IMG/VR virus record: IMGVR_UViG_3300039159_000275
Location: 1-64,000 of that record
Direction: 5' to 3' (one strand)
DNA: 64,000 nucleotides
Source of the DNA: a virus
Under the pieces are notes generated by a model, which worked only from the letters and a program-made list of their open reading frames with translations, was not told the DNA's origin and did no database searches. The translations under genes were made by a program, and so were the position numbers. Positions 34,915 through 43,577 of this stretch are shown here, one piece after another (position 1 is the stretch's first letter; each line of letters begins with the position of its first letter).

Positions 34915-35580
34915 ATGAAGCATTTATCAACATACCAAATTTTTGAAGCAAATGTAACTGATGATCCTATTGAAATCATTACAAAATTAAATAAGGATAA
35001 AAAAGTAAAATATACTTTAAACAAAGATAACAGTATTGATGTTGAAGGAAATGTTGATTTATCATATTTAAGTTTAACAGAAATGCCAGTTAAATTTGGT
35101 AAAGTAACAGGTAATTTTTATTGTGATAATAATAAATTAACATCTTTAGAACATGCTCCTATTACAGTATCAGGAGATTTTAGATGTTCTTATAATCAAT
35201 TAACAACTTTAGAAGGTAGTCCAACAACTGTAACAGGAAATTTTAGATGTTTTGATAATAAATTAACATCTTTAAAAGGTTGTCCAACTACTGTATCAGG
35301 AGATTTTGATTGTTTTGATAATAAATTAACTTCTTTAGAACATGGTCCAATTACAGTAAATGGAGATTTTTATTGTTATAGAAACAATTTAACTTCATTA
35401 GAACATGGTCCAAAAACTGTATCAGGATGGTTTAGTTGTTCTAATAATAAATTTCCTGAAGATATACAGAAAAAGATTGATAATTTTAAAGGTACTTGGC
35501 AAGAATTAATGGTGTTAAATGTTATTTGGCAGTCTAAAAAACTAAATGACTTAAATAATAAAACTGGATTATTTAACTAA
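34915..35580 (+). CDS. LRR-family protein with leader, five repeats (copy H)
   Basis: 221 residues: leader MKHLSTYQIFEANVTDD, capping domain with ITKLNKDKKVKYTLN, five repeats (one reading LTTLEGSP) and the usual cap (GTWQELMVLNVIW, NKTGLFN). Converges with the leftward gene ending at 35577, sharing four bases. The extra D in TDDP is the only change in the leader region. Confidence 0.87.
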   Translation: MKHLSTYQIFEANVTDDPIEIITKLNKDKKVKYTLNKDNSIDVEGNVDLSYLSLTEMPVKFGKVTGNFYCDNNKLTSLEHAPITVSGDFRCSYNQLTTLEGSPTTVTGNFRCFDNKLTSLKGCPTTVSGDFDCFDNKLTSLEHGPITVNGDFYCYRNNLTSLEHGPKTVSGWFSCSNNKFPEDIQKKIDNFKGTWQELMVLNVIWQSKKLNDLNNKTGLFN

Positions 35581-35945
35581 GCAGTATTAAAGAAAATAGC
35601 TGGTTTGTTTTCTGCATCTGGATCATTACAATTTTCAAAATTTTCTCCTTCTTCTTTGCAAAATAAAGTTAATGATTTATAACCATCAACAATATAAAAC
35701 TCAATATCGAATTCATTTGGTTTTTTTATATCCTCAACAACTTTATGCGCTACAACAAGTGAACTACCACAAGCTCTAGATGAATAATCTATTGAATGAT
35801 CATTTACCATTTGTACATATATTTGATTCATCCATTTAACAATTTCATGCTCAGTCATTGGATTACCATCTTTAAAATCATAAGCACTTTTTTTATAAAT
35901 GCCTATTTTTTGTAAGTGTCTTTTCTTAATCAGTACTTTTGACAT
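35577..35945 (-). CDS. Hypothetical protein, 122 aa
   Basis: Basic N-terminus (MSKVLIKKRHLQKIGIYKK) followed by an acidic, mixed region. A possible helix MTEHEIVKWMNQIYVQMV and the segment RACGSSLVVAHKVVED. No motif recognised. Overlaps the upstream gene by 20 bases, forming an operon with the 228-residue gene. Confidence 0.68.
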   Translation of the reverse strand: MSKVLIKKRHLQKIGIYKKSAYDFKDGNPMTEHEIVKWMNQIYVQMVNDHSIDYSSRACGSSLVVAHKVVEDIKKPNEFDIEFYIVDGYKSLTLFCKEEGENFENCNDPDAENKPAIFFNTA

Positions 35946-36612
35946 TTTTTTTCTTTTTATTACTATCTTTTTTGGCTAATAAATCTTCTAATTGCTTTCT
36001 AATTTGTGTTTGAATGATTTGTGGAGATGCTAATACTTCTTCAGTTATTTCAGAAATTAAATATTCCATAACGCCTTGATCAAAATTTTCATCCATCATT
36101 TTAATAAAATCAATGTTAGGTATTCTTTGAGTAAATTGAACATTTATTTTAATATCTTGATTTCTTTTCATTTTCTTAAAAAAATCAGAAGATGTTCCAG
36201 GTAAATGCTCTTCTTTTGAAGTTATCTTACCCGTTTTTTCATCTGTTTCAATAAAAATTCTTTTAACAGCTGGTTCTTCAACACGTGAATCAACCATTGA
36301 TTTTGTATCAACATGTTGAACTGGCGTTTTATTTAAATCAATATTTTCAGCTTCTTTTTTTAATTTTTCTAAAAGTTGATTATGACTACTATTATCAAAA
36401 AAACTTATTGGATCAACTTCATCATTATTAAATAAAACTCTCTTTGCTTCATTATTTGAAGATGATACTTCAGTAAATAATTCAGTAAACCTTTCTACTG
36501 GAACTCTGCCATCATCTTCGAAAATAACCAAATCGTTTCTGATTTCTTTCACAGTTTTAATTTCACCCTTCATTAAGTTATATTCAAACTTTTTCCCTAT
36601 GAGATTAGACAT
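35926..36612 (-). CDS. Hypothetical protein, 228 aa, near gp32
   Basis: Highly charged, with a Lys-rich C-terminus (AKKDSNKKKKNVKSTD) suggesting nucleic-acid or partner binding. N-terminal part has beta-like LVIFEDDGRVPVERF. No conserved motif seen. It is transcribed behind the gp32-like gene but separated from it by a terminator hairpin (36664-36698), so it may be expressed by read-through or from its own promoter. Confidence 0.68.
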   Translation of the reverse strand: MSNLIGKKFEYNLMKGEIKTVKEIRNDLVIFEDDGRVPVERFTELFTEVSSSNNEAKRVLFNNDEVDPISFFDNSSHNQLLEKLKKEAENIDLNKTPVQHVDTKSMVDSRVEEPAVKRIFIETDEKTGKITSKEEHLPGTSSDFFKKMKRNQDIKINVQFTQRIPNIDFIKMMDENFDQGVMEYLISEITEEVLASPQIIQTQIRKQLEDLLAKKDSNKKKKNVKSTD

Positions 36613-36663
36613 CGTTATTGGTATTTTTTTTATTTTATTAAGAAATATGAAAATGTTTTAAAT

Positions 36664-36698
36664 AAAAAAAGACGATTAGTTTCCCAATCGTCTTTTTT
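36664..36698 (-). terminator. Rho-independent terminator of gp32-like gene
   Basis: GACGATT / AATCGTC stem (36671-36677, 36686-36692) with flanking A7 and T6 so that it works in both directions. On the minus strand it lies 32 bases after the gp32-like stop. Confidence 0.8.
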
Positions 36699-36729
36699 AA
36701 GGCTACACCTTATTAAATAACTTTTTTAA

Positions 36730-37674
36730 TTAAAGATCATCAAAGAAATTATCAATCTGCTTTGTTGTTGCACTTGTTGCAGTTGTGTCAAAACTTGTGT
36801 TTGTTGCCTGCTTAGAAGTAACTGGTGATGATTGATCAGCCACTCTACTATTTGCAGAAGCAAATTCTGAATTAGTACCTAACAAATGAGAAACAATTCT
36901 GTTGACTTTAGATCTGTCTTCGACAGACCATTTTTTTGGAGCAAATTCTTCCAAATCATGATCTCTTTTTAACAAAATGTCTTTTACTTTATCACGTACT
37001 GCTGCTGCAATAACTTTTTTACCATTTGATTCTTCAACTGGCATAGTCTTCTTTTGACCTTCTTTTACAAATGTAATAGGACCTGCTGTTAAGAATCTTG
37101 ATGAATCATAGTTATTATAACCACCAATTTTTTTAACTACCAATTTGAAATCTTTTCCTTCTGCTAAATCAAATACATTACAAGCTTCACCATAAGTACC
37201 AGCTTTTTCTTCTTTGATTTTATCAGCAATTTTAAAACCATATTGGAAAATCAAAATTTTACCTTCCAATTCTGGATGTTGCTTATCTTCAACAATCAAT
37301 ACATAAGAATAATACTTAGTTTGACGAGAAATAATTTTTGCTTTCTCTTGATCAGTTACTGACCTAGAATTTTTTAATTTCCAAAAAGAATCATATAATG
37401 GGTTTGTATCACCAAATACTTTTTGACAATCATAAGTACCATTTAATTCTGGAAGTTCTTCTAACTTCACATAGTGTGTATGTTTCTCTAATGCGTTTTG
37501 TTCTACTACTTCTTTACGAGTAAAGTTTGGTAGAAAACGAATTGATGCTACATATCCAGTTTCTTTATCACCATCGTCAACATCTGGTCGATATAAACCG
37601 TCAGTGTTTCTTTTCTTTGCATCAAACACGCTCATTGTTTGATTGCTGTCTAAATTGAATAAATCATTTGCCAT
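36730..37674 (-). CDS. Single-stranded DNA-binding protein, T4 gp32-like
   Basis: 314 residues, T4 gp32 is 301. Seen: a basic/aromatic core with SIRFLPNFTRKE, KTKYYSYVLIVEDKQHPELEG (broken here as KYYSYVLIVEDK and QHPELEGK), ILIFQYGFKIADKI, and KLVVKKIGGYNNYDSSRFL, all in the gp32 order. The C-terminus is flexible and ends in acidic IDNFFDDL, the typical protein-interaction tail. The Zn-binding His-Cys3 of T4 gp32 is missing: only one Cys (TYDCQKV) remains. It coats ssDNA during replication and recombination. Promoter and terminator are its own. Confidence 0.85.
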   Translation of the reverse strand: MANDLFNLDSNQTMSVFDAKKRNTDGLYRPDVDDGDKETGYVASIRFLPNFTRKEVVEQNALEKHTHYVKLEELPELNGTYDCQKVFGDTNPLYDSFWKLKNSRSVTDQEKAKIISRQTKYYSYVLIVEDKQHPELEGKILIFQYGFKIADKIKEEKAGTYGEACNVFDLAEGKDFKLVVKKIGGYNNYDSSRFLTAGPITFVKEGQKKTMPVEESNGKKVIAAAVRDKVKDILLKRDHDLEEFAPKKWSVEDRSKVNRIVSHLLGTNSEFASANSRVADQSSPVTSKQATNTSFDTTATSATTKQIDNFFDDL

Positions 37675-37804
37675 ACATTTTTTAATTGAATTTATATAAA
37701 CCTTTTTATTAGTTTTCTTTTATTAAGTAAAGTGGAGATAAGTTTAAAAATTTCTTAAATTTACTTTGGTGCTTTTAAGTTATAATTTTAAAATTTACAA
37801 TGTT

Positions 37805-38116
37805 TTATAATTTTTCTCCTATCCATATTTTTTCTAATTCGTTTTTGAGAGCTATGCCAGGCCTTGAAACGTATAACAATTCTTCTGCTTTGTTTAAAAA
37901 GAAAAATCTGTCGATGTCTTTAGCTGCATAGCCATTTAATGCTATGATGAAGTTTAAAATTTTTGATGTGATTTGCATTCTTGTGTCAAACATTTCAAAA
38001 TGAAAAATTTTACCATCTTTTGTTCTTACTTTTAAATGCGATGTTTTTTGTGATAGTTTCTCAGAAAGATACTGAGGAAGATCCGTAATACGGACTGGGA
38101 TGATAAATAATTTCAT
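37805..38116 (-). CDS. Hypothetical protein, 103 aa
   Basis: Mixed alpha/beta with MKLFIIPVRITDLPQYL, KVRTKDGKIFHFEMF and a helix-rich end. No motif recognised. Preceded on its strand by two copies of TTTAAGGCAA (38120-38150). Confidence 0.6.
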   Translation of the reverse strand: MKLFIIPVRITDLPQYLSEKLSQKTSHLKVRTKDGKIFHFEMFDTRMQITSKILNFIIALNGYAAKDIDRFFFLNKAEELLYVSRPGIALKNELEKIWIGEKL

Positions 38117-38119
38117 AAA

Positions 38120-38150
38120 TTGCCTTAAATTTTTTTATTTGCCTTAAATT
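38120..38150. repeat. Direct repeat TTGCCTTAAATT, two copies
   Basis: Copies at 38120-38131 and 38139-38150, a 19-base period, just upstream of the start of the leftward gene at 38116. A partial third copy (TTGC) follows at 38150. May be an operator or chance duplication. Confidence 0.5.
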
Positions 38151-38208
38151 GCTAATTCACCATTCTTTCAAATGATTAAATTATATATGAATGTACTACT
38201 GCTCTGTC

Positions 38209-38616
38209 TTAAACATAAAACATTTTATTATCTACTGTTTTAAATGAAACATCGTTCATCATTTTTAAATCATTTAATTCAACAACAAGCATATATGAAT
38301 TATCCTTTTTAGAACGGAAAATGTTATAATATTCTTTTTGAAGATTTTCCATTTTTTCAAAAATATTATTATAGATTTTTTCGTCTATTAGAACATTAAT
38401 TTGTTTTTTTGATTTTGTTTTTTTAAAAAAGATTTTATTTAATTTTTTTGTAAAATTTTCTAACACTGTTGCATTATCAATATGCGTATAAGCATTCAAT
38501 AATTCGCCCTCATGTTCGGGTTCAAAACTGACGGCAGATGTTAATAAGTAAGAAAATCTTCCAAATAAATCTTCATTTTTTAAATTTTTCTTTAAAGACA
38601 TTGAAAGTCTAATCAT
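38209..38616 (-). CDS. Hypothetical protein, 135 aa
   Basis: Helical, Lys-rich, with FTKKLNKIFFKKTKSKKQIN and a C-terminal region MMNDVSFKTVDNKMF. Unknown. Lies between the gp32 group and the minus-strand LRR pair, whose nearest gene begins at 38656. Confidence 0.6.
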   Translation of the reverse strand: MIRLSMSLKKNLKNEDLFGRFSYLLTSAVSFEPEHEGELLNAYTHIDNATVLENFTKKLNKIFFKKTKSKKQINVLIDEKIYNNIFEKMENLQKEYYNIFRSKKDNSYMLVVELNDLKMMNDVSFKTVDNKMFYV

Positions 38617-38655
38617 AATCGTTTTATGACCAAAATGGTAAAAGTTTAAAACAGG

Positions 38656-39318
38656 TTAGTTAAATAATCCAGTTTTATTATTTAAGTCGTTTAGTTTTTT
38701 AGACTGCCAAATAACATTTAACGCCATTAATTCTTGCCAAGTACCTTTAAAATTATCAATCTTTTTCTGTATATCTTCAGGAAATTCATTATTAGCAAAA
38801 TTAAAATCTCCTGTTACAGTAGTTGGACCACCTTTTAAAGATGTTAATTTATTATCAGCACATCTAAAATTTCCTAATACAGTAATTGGAGCATTTTCTA
38901 AAGATGTTAATTGATTATAAGAACAATCAAAATATCCCGTTACTATTGTTGGACAATGTTCTAAAGATGTTAATTTATTACAAAAACAAATAAAATTTCT
39001 TTTTACTGTAATAGGACTATTTTCTAAAGATGTTAATTTATTATTAAAACATTCAAAATCTCCATTAATTTTACCAAATTTAACTGGCATTTTTTTTAAC
39101 CTTAAAGATGATATGTCAACATCTCCTTCAACATCAATACTGTTATCTTTGTTTAAAGTATATTTTACTTTTTTATACCTATTCAATTTTGTAATAATTG
39201 CAATAGGATCAATAGGATCAATTACATTTGCTTCAAAAATTTGGTATGTTTTTAAATAATTCATAGGATCAATTACATTTGCTTTTTCAAAAATTTGATA
39301 TGTTGATAAATGCTTCAT
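38656..39318 (-). CDS. LRR-family protein with doubled leader (copy I)
   Basis: 220 residues. The N-terminus contains two leaders in one frame: MKHLSTYQIFEKANVIDP followed by MNYLKTYQIFEANVIDP, and a short duplicated IDPID. Then capping domain (MPVKFGKINGDFE), four repeats (one VKRNF variant) and the standard cap ending KTGLFN. The second leader has the exact I-F-E/A cleavage site. The doubled leader shows recombination joining a start onto another start, the same event that left the orphan leader at 2988. Confidence 0.85.
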   Translation of the reverse strand: MKHLSTYQIFEKANVIDPMNYLKTYQIFEANVIDPIDPIAIITKLNRYKKVKYTLNKDNSIDVEGDVDISSLRLKKMPVKFGKINGDFECFNNKLTSLENSPITVKRNFICFCNKLTSLEHCPTIVTGYFDCSYNQLTSLENAPITVLGNFRCADNKLTSLKGGPTTVTGDFNFANNEFPEDIQKKIDNFKGTWQELMALNVIWQSKKLNDLNNKTGLFN

Positions 39319-39319
39319 T

Positions 39320-39862
39320 TTAGTTAAATAATCCAGTTTTTTTATCTAAATCGGTTAGTTTTTTAGATTGCCAAATATTCATTAAAAATAACAATTCTTG
39401 CCAAGTACCTTCAAAATTATCAATCTTTTTTTGAATCTTTTCAGGAAATTTATTATTAAAACAATAAAAATTTCCTAATACAGTTGGACCATGTTCTAAA
39501 GATGTTAAAAGATTATTAGAACAATAAAAATCTCCTGATATAGTAATTGGACCATGTTCTAAAGATGTTAATTCATTACTAGAACAATAAAAATCTCCTA
39601 CTATAGTAGTTGGACAATGTTTTAATGATGTTAAGTCATTATCAGAACAATTAAAATTACCTGTTACTTTACCAAATTTAACTGGCATTTCTTTTAAATT
39701 TAAAGATGATATGTCAACATTTCCTTCAACATCAATACTGTTATCTGTGTTTAAAGTATATTTTGCTGATTTATTTTTATTTAATTTTTTAATAATTACA
39801 ATAGGATCATTGTAATTTGTTACACCTGCTTCAAAGATTTGATATGTTGATAAATGCCTCAT
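39320..39862 (-). CDS. LRR-family protein with leader, three repeats (copy J)
   Basis: 180 residues, shortest intact copy. Starts MRHLSTYQIFEAGV (H-to-R change; I-F-E followed by A). Three repeats; the last lacks one residue (PTVLGNF). C-terminal cap normal, ending DLDKKTGLFN. One base separates it from copy I. Upstream, TATATATATA at 39867-39877 lies between this gene and the divergent one at 39884. Confidence 0.85.
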   Translation of the reverse strand: MRHLSTYQIFEAGVTNYNDPIVIIKKLNKNKSAKYTLNTDNSIDVEGNVDISSLNLKEMPVKFGKVTGNFNCSDNDLTSLKHCPTTIVGDFYCSSNELTSLEHGPITISGDFYCSNNLLTSLEHGPTVLGNFYCFNNKFPEKIQKKIDNFEGTWQELLFLMNIWQSKKLTDLDKKTGLFN

Positions 39863-39883
39863 TATCTATATATATATTGTATT

Positions 39884-40258
39884 ATGATTTTAACTAAACA
39901 TTCACAGAAACAATTAGACATTTTTAAAAAAGAATTAAAGAAAAGAGATATCGAAATTGATCTTTATAAATGTGATATTAAAGATTCCTTTCAGGAAATG
40001 GTAGATGTCAAAAATTATTTAACCATTATGCATAATGATTCTAAGATACCAATTCAGGATAGAACTAAACTATTTTTAGAAAAATTAAAAGAATTAGAAA
40101 ATATAGGTGAAAAACATGATTTAATTGTTAAAAAAATTCATGAACTTAAAGGTAAAATAGATCGAGATATTGACATTTTAATTAGTAATATTAAAACACA
40201 TGTAAATCTACCCGATTCAGAAATTAAGAATTATATCATTAAATTTATCGAAAGTTAA
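39884..40258 (+). CDS. Hypothetical helical protein, 124 aa
   Basis: I start at ATG 39884 (MILTKHSQKQLDIFKKEL); ATG 39854 would add ten residues overlapping the divergent LRR gene. Continuous amphipathic helices (KKELKKRDIEIDLYK, KHDLIVKKIHELKGKIDR) suggest a coiled coil. Size and position beside virion genes would suit a small chaperone or tail-assembly factor, but no motif supports it. Confidence 0.65.
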   Translation: MILTKHSQKQLDIFKKELKKRDIEIDLYKCDIKDSFQEMVDVKNYLTIMHNDSKIPIQDRTKLFLEKLKELENIGEKHDLIVKKIHELKGKIDRDIDILISNIKTHVNLPDSEIKNYIIKFIES

Positions 40259-40278
40259 TAAATTGATATATAACTGAG

Positions 40279-41937
40279 ATGAGAACTTCAAAATTTGTTA
40301 ATTTAGATCCTAATGTTCTTTTAGAATGGATATATGACGATGATAATTTTTTAGCTGAAGATTACAATATTGTTATTAATACTTTACAAGAAACACGTGC
40401 CTTTGTAAATGCTGAAACAACAAACACTTTACCAAGTAGTACAAATAATTTTGCTAAAACGAATTTGTTTGAACTTGATATTGTTAACAAAAAATGGGCG
40501 CAAGTTGATACTGTGTCTTATCCATTTTTACAGTTAATTAATTATCCGGGTAACATTCCTTATCGATATGATATTGTTAAACTACATTTTCCTATAAATT
40601 ACACATTTGCAGATAAAGTTGGTTTTCTTTTAAATGTAAACGTTTTAGATAGAACTGGTAAAGTTTATTTAAATCTTTCTAATTTCTTTTTTGATAAAAC
40701 TGATAGTTCACGATCTTTAGAATATACAGCACCTCCATTTCTTTATAATGAAAAATTGTGGGGTAAATTTTTAGAAATATCAGTACCAGCTTCAGTAGCA
40801 TTATCAAATGATGTTAGTATTTCTAACATTAATTCTGCTCCAATTCCAACATTAGGTGGAATAAATTCAAACTTAGCAGGCGCAGCCGGTTTAGGTGTTG
40901 GACCAAATTCACCAATTTTCATTGATTTTTCTTTCTTAACTAAAAAAGAAACACTTATTGGTAAAATTAGTTATACTGTTCAAGATCCATTTGGTGTAAC
41001 TATTCCTCAGATACCGGAATTTCAAACATTAGCAGTTCAAATTTTAAAGGCAACAGATGGTGATTGGTTTGAAATATCAGCAATTTATGATAGCACTGTT
41101 TCTGGTTTTAACACTTTTATAGAACAACAAGCGTTAAATGGCAATGATCAATATTGTATTTATACTGTAGCTGTTTATGAAAAGAATTTGTTAACTGATA
41201 CTATTCAATATATTGTTCAAGATAATTTTGATGATCCAATTCGTTTTAGACCTATTATAACTTTTTCAACTACAACAGCAGTTATTGATATTGAATTAAA
41301 ATTAATTTCAACTTCTTCTGGTAATTTTATTACACGAAATACTAATTACGTGATGGTTCAGGATGAAGTTGCAAAATATGGTAGAAATTTAACAAAGATA
41401 AATATATCAAACGCATTTAAACCAAAAATTTATCAATCTTCTCCTGATAAAGTTAATGTTACAACAATATCAAACGGTGCAACTGTATCAACAGTAGAAG
41501 TTCCTTTTCCTGTAATGTTTGAACGATTTAATATTGTAGCAAAAAATGTTTCAGAGCAAATAAACGATGAAACATTTTATGGCATTGGTCAATTGCAGAT
41601 TCTTTTATATCCTGCTGCTGATAATGTTGTTAAATTAACTATTGCTGCAAAAATAACAGATTCTGGATATACGCCTTTTATTATTGCCACTGGTACTCGT
41701 ACTGTTATGATTTTTAAATCAGACACATTAGCAGTTGAAGCTGAACTGTATGTTGAATCTGGTCAAGTTGATTATGCTAATGGTGTTGTAATTTTTAGAA
41801 TACTTGAATCACAAATTGCTAATATTAGAACAATTTTTAGAAGCGGATTTGATCAATTTTATATTGTAATGAAACCTAACACTGGAGTAAATACAATGAT
41901 TTACTCAGGACGTTTTTTAATCTTTTCAGAATTTTAA
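40279..41937 (+). CDS. Putative virion structural protein, 552 aa
   Basis: Beta-rich, few charged helices, with Ser/Thr/Asn-rich segments and glycine stretch GGINSNLAGAAGLGVGP (about residues 193-210). Three repeated-looking strands with VQILKATDGDW, YTVAVYEKN. No recognised family. GATATATAAC sits five bases before the start. Its place between LRR genes and tail tube suggests a neck, baseplate or sheath-terminator component. Confidence 0.6.
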   Translation: MRTSKFVNLDPNVLLEWIYDDDNFLAEDYNIVINTLQETRAFVNAETTNTLPSSTNNFAKTNLFELDIVNKKWAQVDTVSYPFLQLINYPGNIPYRYDIVKLHFPINYTFADKVGFLLNVNVLDRTGKVYLNLSNFFFDKTDSSRSLEYTAPPFLYNEKLWGKFLEISVPASVALSNDVSISNINSAPIPTLGGINSNLAGAAGLGVGPNSPIFIDFSFLTKKETLIGKISYTVQDPFGVTIPQIPEFQTLAVQILKATDGDWFEISAIYDSTVSGFNTFIEQQALNGNDQYCIYTVAVYEKNLLTDTIQYIVQDNFDDPIRFRPIITFSTTTAVIDIELKLISTSSGNFITRNTNYVMVQDEVAKYGRNLTKINISNAFKPKIYQSSPDKVNVTTISNGATVSTVEVPFPVMFERFNIVAKNVSEQINDETFYGIGQLQILLYPAADNVVKLTIAAKITDSGYTPFIIATGTRTVMIFKSDTLAVEAELYVESGQVDYANGVVIFRILESQIANIRTIFRSGFDQFYIVMKPNTGVNTMIYSGRFLIFSEF

Positions 41938-42389
41938 TCGTATAAAAACAATTTAGCATTGTTTTGATTGAAACCAGCTGTTTCATCAATATTACATATA
42001 CCAATTATATCGTCTTTCATAATATTATACTTATGAGCTTTTCCTTCGTTATTACCAACAAAAAATTTATAATCACTTACTCTAGTATGATCGACAAAAT
42101 AAAAATGTTCTATATCTATTTTTTCTTTTATAACACCTTTACCAAATAACAATGGAAAATGATATTCTCTACTAAAATCGTATGGACGATGTTCTGGATT
42201 AGCAATATCATTTTCTAATCTTGAATAATCATAAATAATGCTTTTACTAACAATATTTTTATATTTATAGTATAAATAATAATTCGTCTCAGCTTGCATA
42301 AATTTATCATATGCTTCTTCAAGCCTTTTTTCTTCATCAGTTCTTTTTTTAATAGACTGAAGTTTTGATATAATTGAACCAACTGACAT
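41934..42389 (-). CDS. Hypothetical protein, 151 aa
   Basis: Helical N-terminal half (ISKLQSIKKRTDEEKRLEEA), then an Asp/Tyr-rich region and a short C-terminus. No motif. Overlaps the structural gene by four bases on the opposite strand. Separated from the tRNA upstream by the terminator at 42399-42429. Confidence 0.62.
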   Translation of the reverse strand: MSVGSIISKLQSIKKRTDEEKRLEEAYDKFMQAETNYYLYYKYKNIVSKSIIYDYSRLENDIANPEHRPYDFSREYHFPLLFGKGVIKEKIDIEHFYFVDHTRVSDYKFFVGNNEGKAHKYNIMKDDIIGICNIDETAGFNQNNAKLFLYD

Positions 42390-42398
42390 TTTTTATCA

Positions 42399-42429
42399 AA
42401 AAAAAGACGATTGTTTTTTAACAACCGTC
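42399..42429 (-). terminator. Rho-independent terminator after tRNA
   Basis: On the minus strand a 10-bp stem with one G-T pair, GACGGTTGTT / AACAATCGTC, then a T run from the A run at 42399-42405. The pairing is better on the minus strand, which fits the leftward tRNA just upstream of it. Confidence 0.82.
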
Positions 42430-42469
42430 CTTAAACCTAAACCACATTTTCCATAAGTACAACAATTGT

Positions 42470-42555
42470 CGGGAGGGAAAGGATTCGAACCTCCTAAGCC
42501 CCTAAAGGCAACCCTCTTACGAAGGGCCGTGACTCTACAACTTCACCGCCTCCCG
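42470..42555 (-). tRNA. tRNA-Tyr(GTA)-like, class II, non-canonical
   Basis: An 86-base minus-strand stretch folds as CGGGAGG...CCTCCCG acceptor, GTGA/TCAC D stem, GCCCT/AGGGT anticodon stem with loop TCGTAAG (GTA anticodon), a long variable arm from about TTGCC to GGCTTA, and a T-arm with GGTTCGAATCC. Class II and GTA point to Tyr. Oddities: C at position 33 instead of U, no G19 in the D loop, C8, weak T stem with two G-U pairs, and one extra base before the acceptor. It may be an active divergent tRNA or decaying. Confidence 0.65.
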
Positions 42556-42620
42556 ATATTTTTTAACTTTTTTAAAATCAAATCTTCGTTTGATTTGATA
42601 ATGCTAATTTAGAAATAATT

Positions 42621-42971
42621 TTAAATACAAAAAATAATTTTAACTTTTTTCAAAAAATATTTACAATTGTTTTCATTTTCTGCCATTTTGTTGATTGCAC
42701 CAATACCACCTGCTTTATTTATAAAACGTATCAATTGTCTAATTTGAATAACTGCTTCTTCATAACTAATTGATATTAAATCATTTTCTCTAATAGTATC
42801 TTCTAAAGTTTGTGTTCTTTTTGTTTGAAAACTGTAAGCAATTCCATAGTTATGTATTTGATCAAGATATTTTGTATTATGTGAAAATAAAACAAATTTA
42901 TCTTTTTCTAGGTTATATGGCACTTTAAAATCTAAATGTGGACACTTCCAAGAAAATAAGCGATATTCCAT
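42621..42971 (-). CDS. Hypothetical protein, 116 aa
   Basis: MEYRLFSWKCPHLDFKVPYN then FVLFSHNTKYLDQIHNYG, a helical EEAVIQIRQLIRFINKAGGI, and Asn/Cys-rich tail. Unknown. Divergent from the tail-tube gene with 18 bases between starts, so both depend on the short TATATAC region. Confidence 0.6.
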   Translation of the reverse strand: MEYRLFSWKCPHLDFKVPYNLEKDKFVLFSHNTKYLDQIHNYGIAYSFQTKRTQTLEDTIRENDLISISYEEAVIQIRQLIRFINKAGGIGAINKMAENENNCKYFLKKVKIIFCI

Positions 42972-42989
42972 ATTTGAATATATACAAAT

Positions 42990-43574
42990 ATGGCGATAGG
43001 TTTAAATCCACAGAAAAATCAGTTTGTTTATCAACTGCCTACAGACTTTGTTCCAGCTGACATTGAAGCAAAGTATAAGGACTTTATTGTCCGAAATCAA
43101 TCTATTTATAATAGTGTACTTGATTATTTAAATGGAGCTATTTTAGGTGTTGATATTCCAGCAATGACTTTTCCAACTGCTGAACAAAATGCTAGATATG
43201 GCAAGAAAATTACTTTCAGAGGTGGTACTGCACCATATGATACTTTTTCAAGAGATTTTAAAATACGTTTTAAAGCAATTGATAATTTCATGAATTACTT
43301 TATCTTGCAAGATATTATGATGTATCATTATATTAATATTAACGCTATATTTATTAATCCTTTTATGATTGAAATTTTGGATAAAAATAGAGATGTACAA
43401 TTTAGATATGTTTTAAGAGAAGTAACAGTTACTGGTTTAGTTGGAAAAGATTTAGGTTATGAAAAAACAGACCAAGAGTTTGATAGCTTTGATTTATCAT
43501 TTGTAGTTAACTTTGTTGATTGGGAATATGTTGCTAACAAGAAAGAACCTCTGTTAATAAAAGTACCTTTATAA
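42990..43574 (+). CDS. Tail tube protein, T4 gp19-like
   Basis: 194 residues; T4 gp19 is 163. N-terminal NQFVYQLPTDFVPADIEA, KYKDF..., then a MTFPTAEQNARYGKKITFRG segment (positions about 67-85), a beta-barrel pattern, and a C-terminal VTVTGLVGKDLGYEK with FDSFDLSFVVNFVDWEYV that parallels gp19's final strands. This is the expected neighbour of a contractile sheath. Preceded by TATATAC six bases upstream of the start. Confidence 0.68.
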   Translation: MAIGLNPQKNQFVYQLPTDFVPADIEAKYKDFIVRNQSIYNSVLDYLNGAILGVDIPAMTFPTAEQNARYGKKITFRGGTAPYDTFSRDFKIRFKAIDNFMNYFILQDIMMYHYININAIFINPFMIEILDKNRDVQFRYVLREVTVTGLVGKDLGYEKTDQEFDSFDLSFVVNFVDWEYVANKKEPLLIKVPL

Positions 43575-43577
43575 AAG

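Noticed and set aside
42575-42596. AAATCAAA-TCTTCG-TTTGATTT hairpin as terminator
   Set aside because: No T run follows on either strand, so it is only a weak AT hairpin between the tRNA-like gene and the 116-residue gene.
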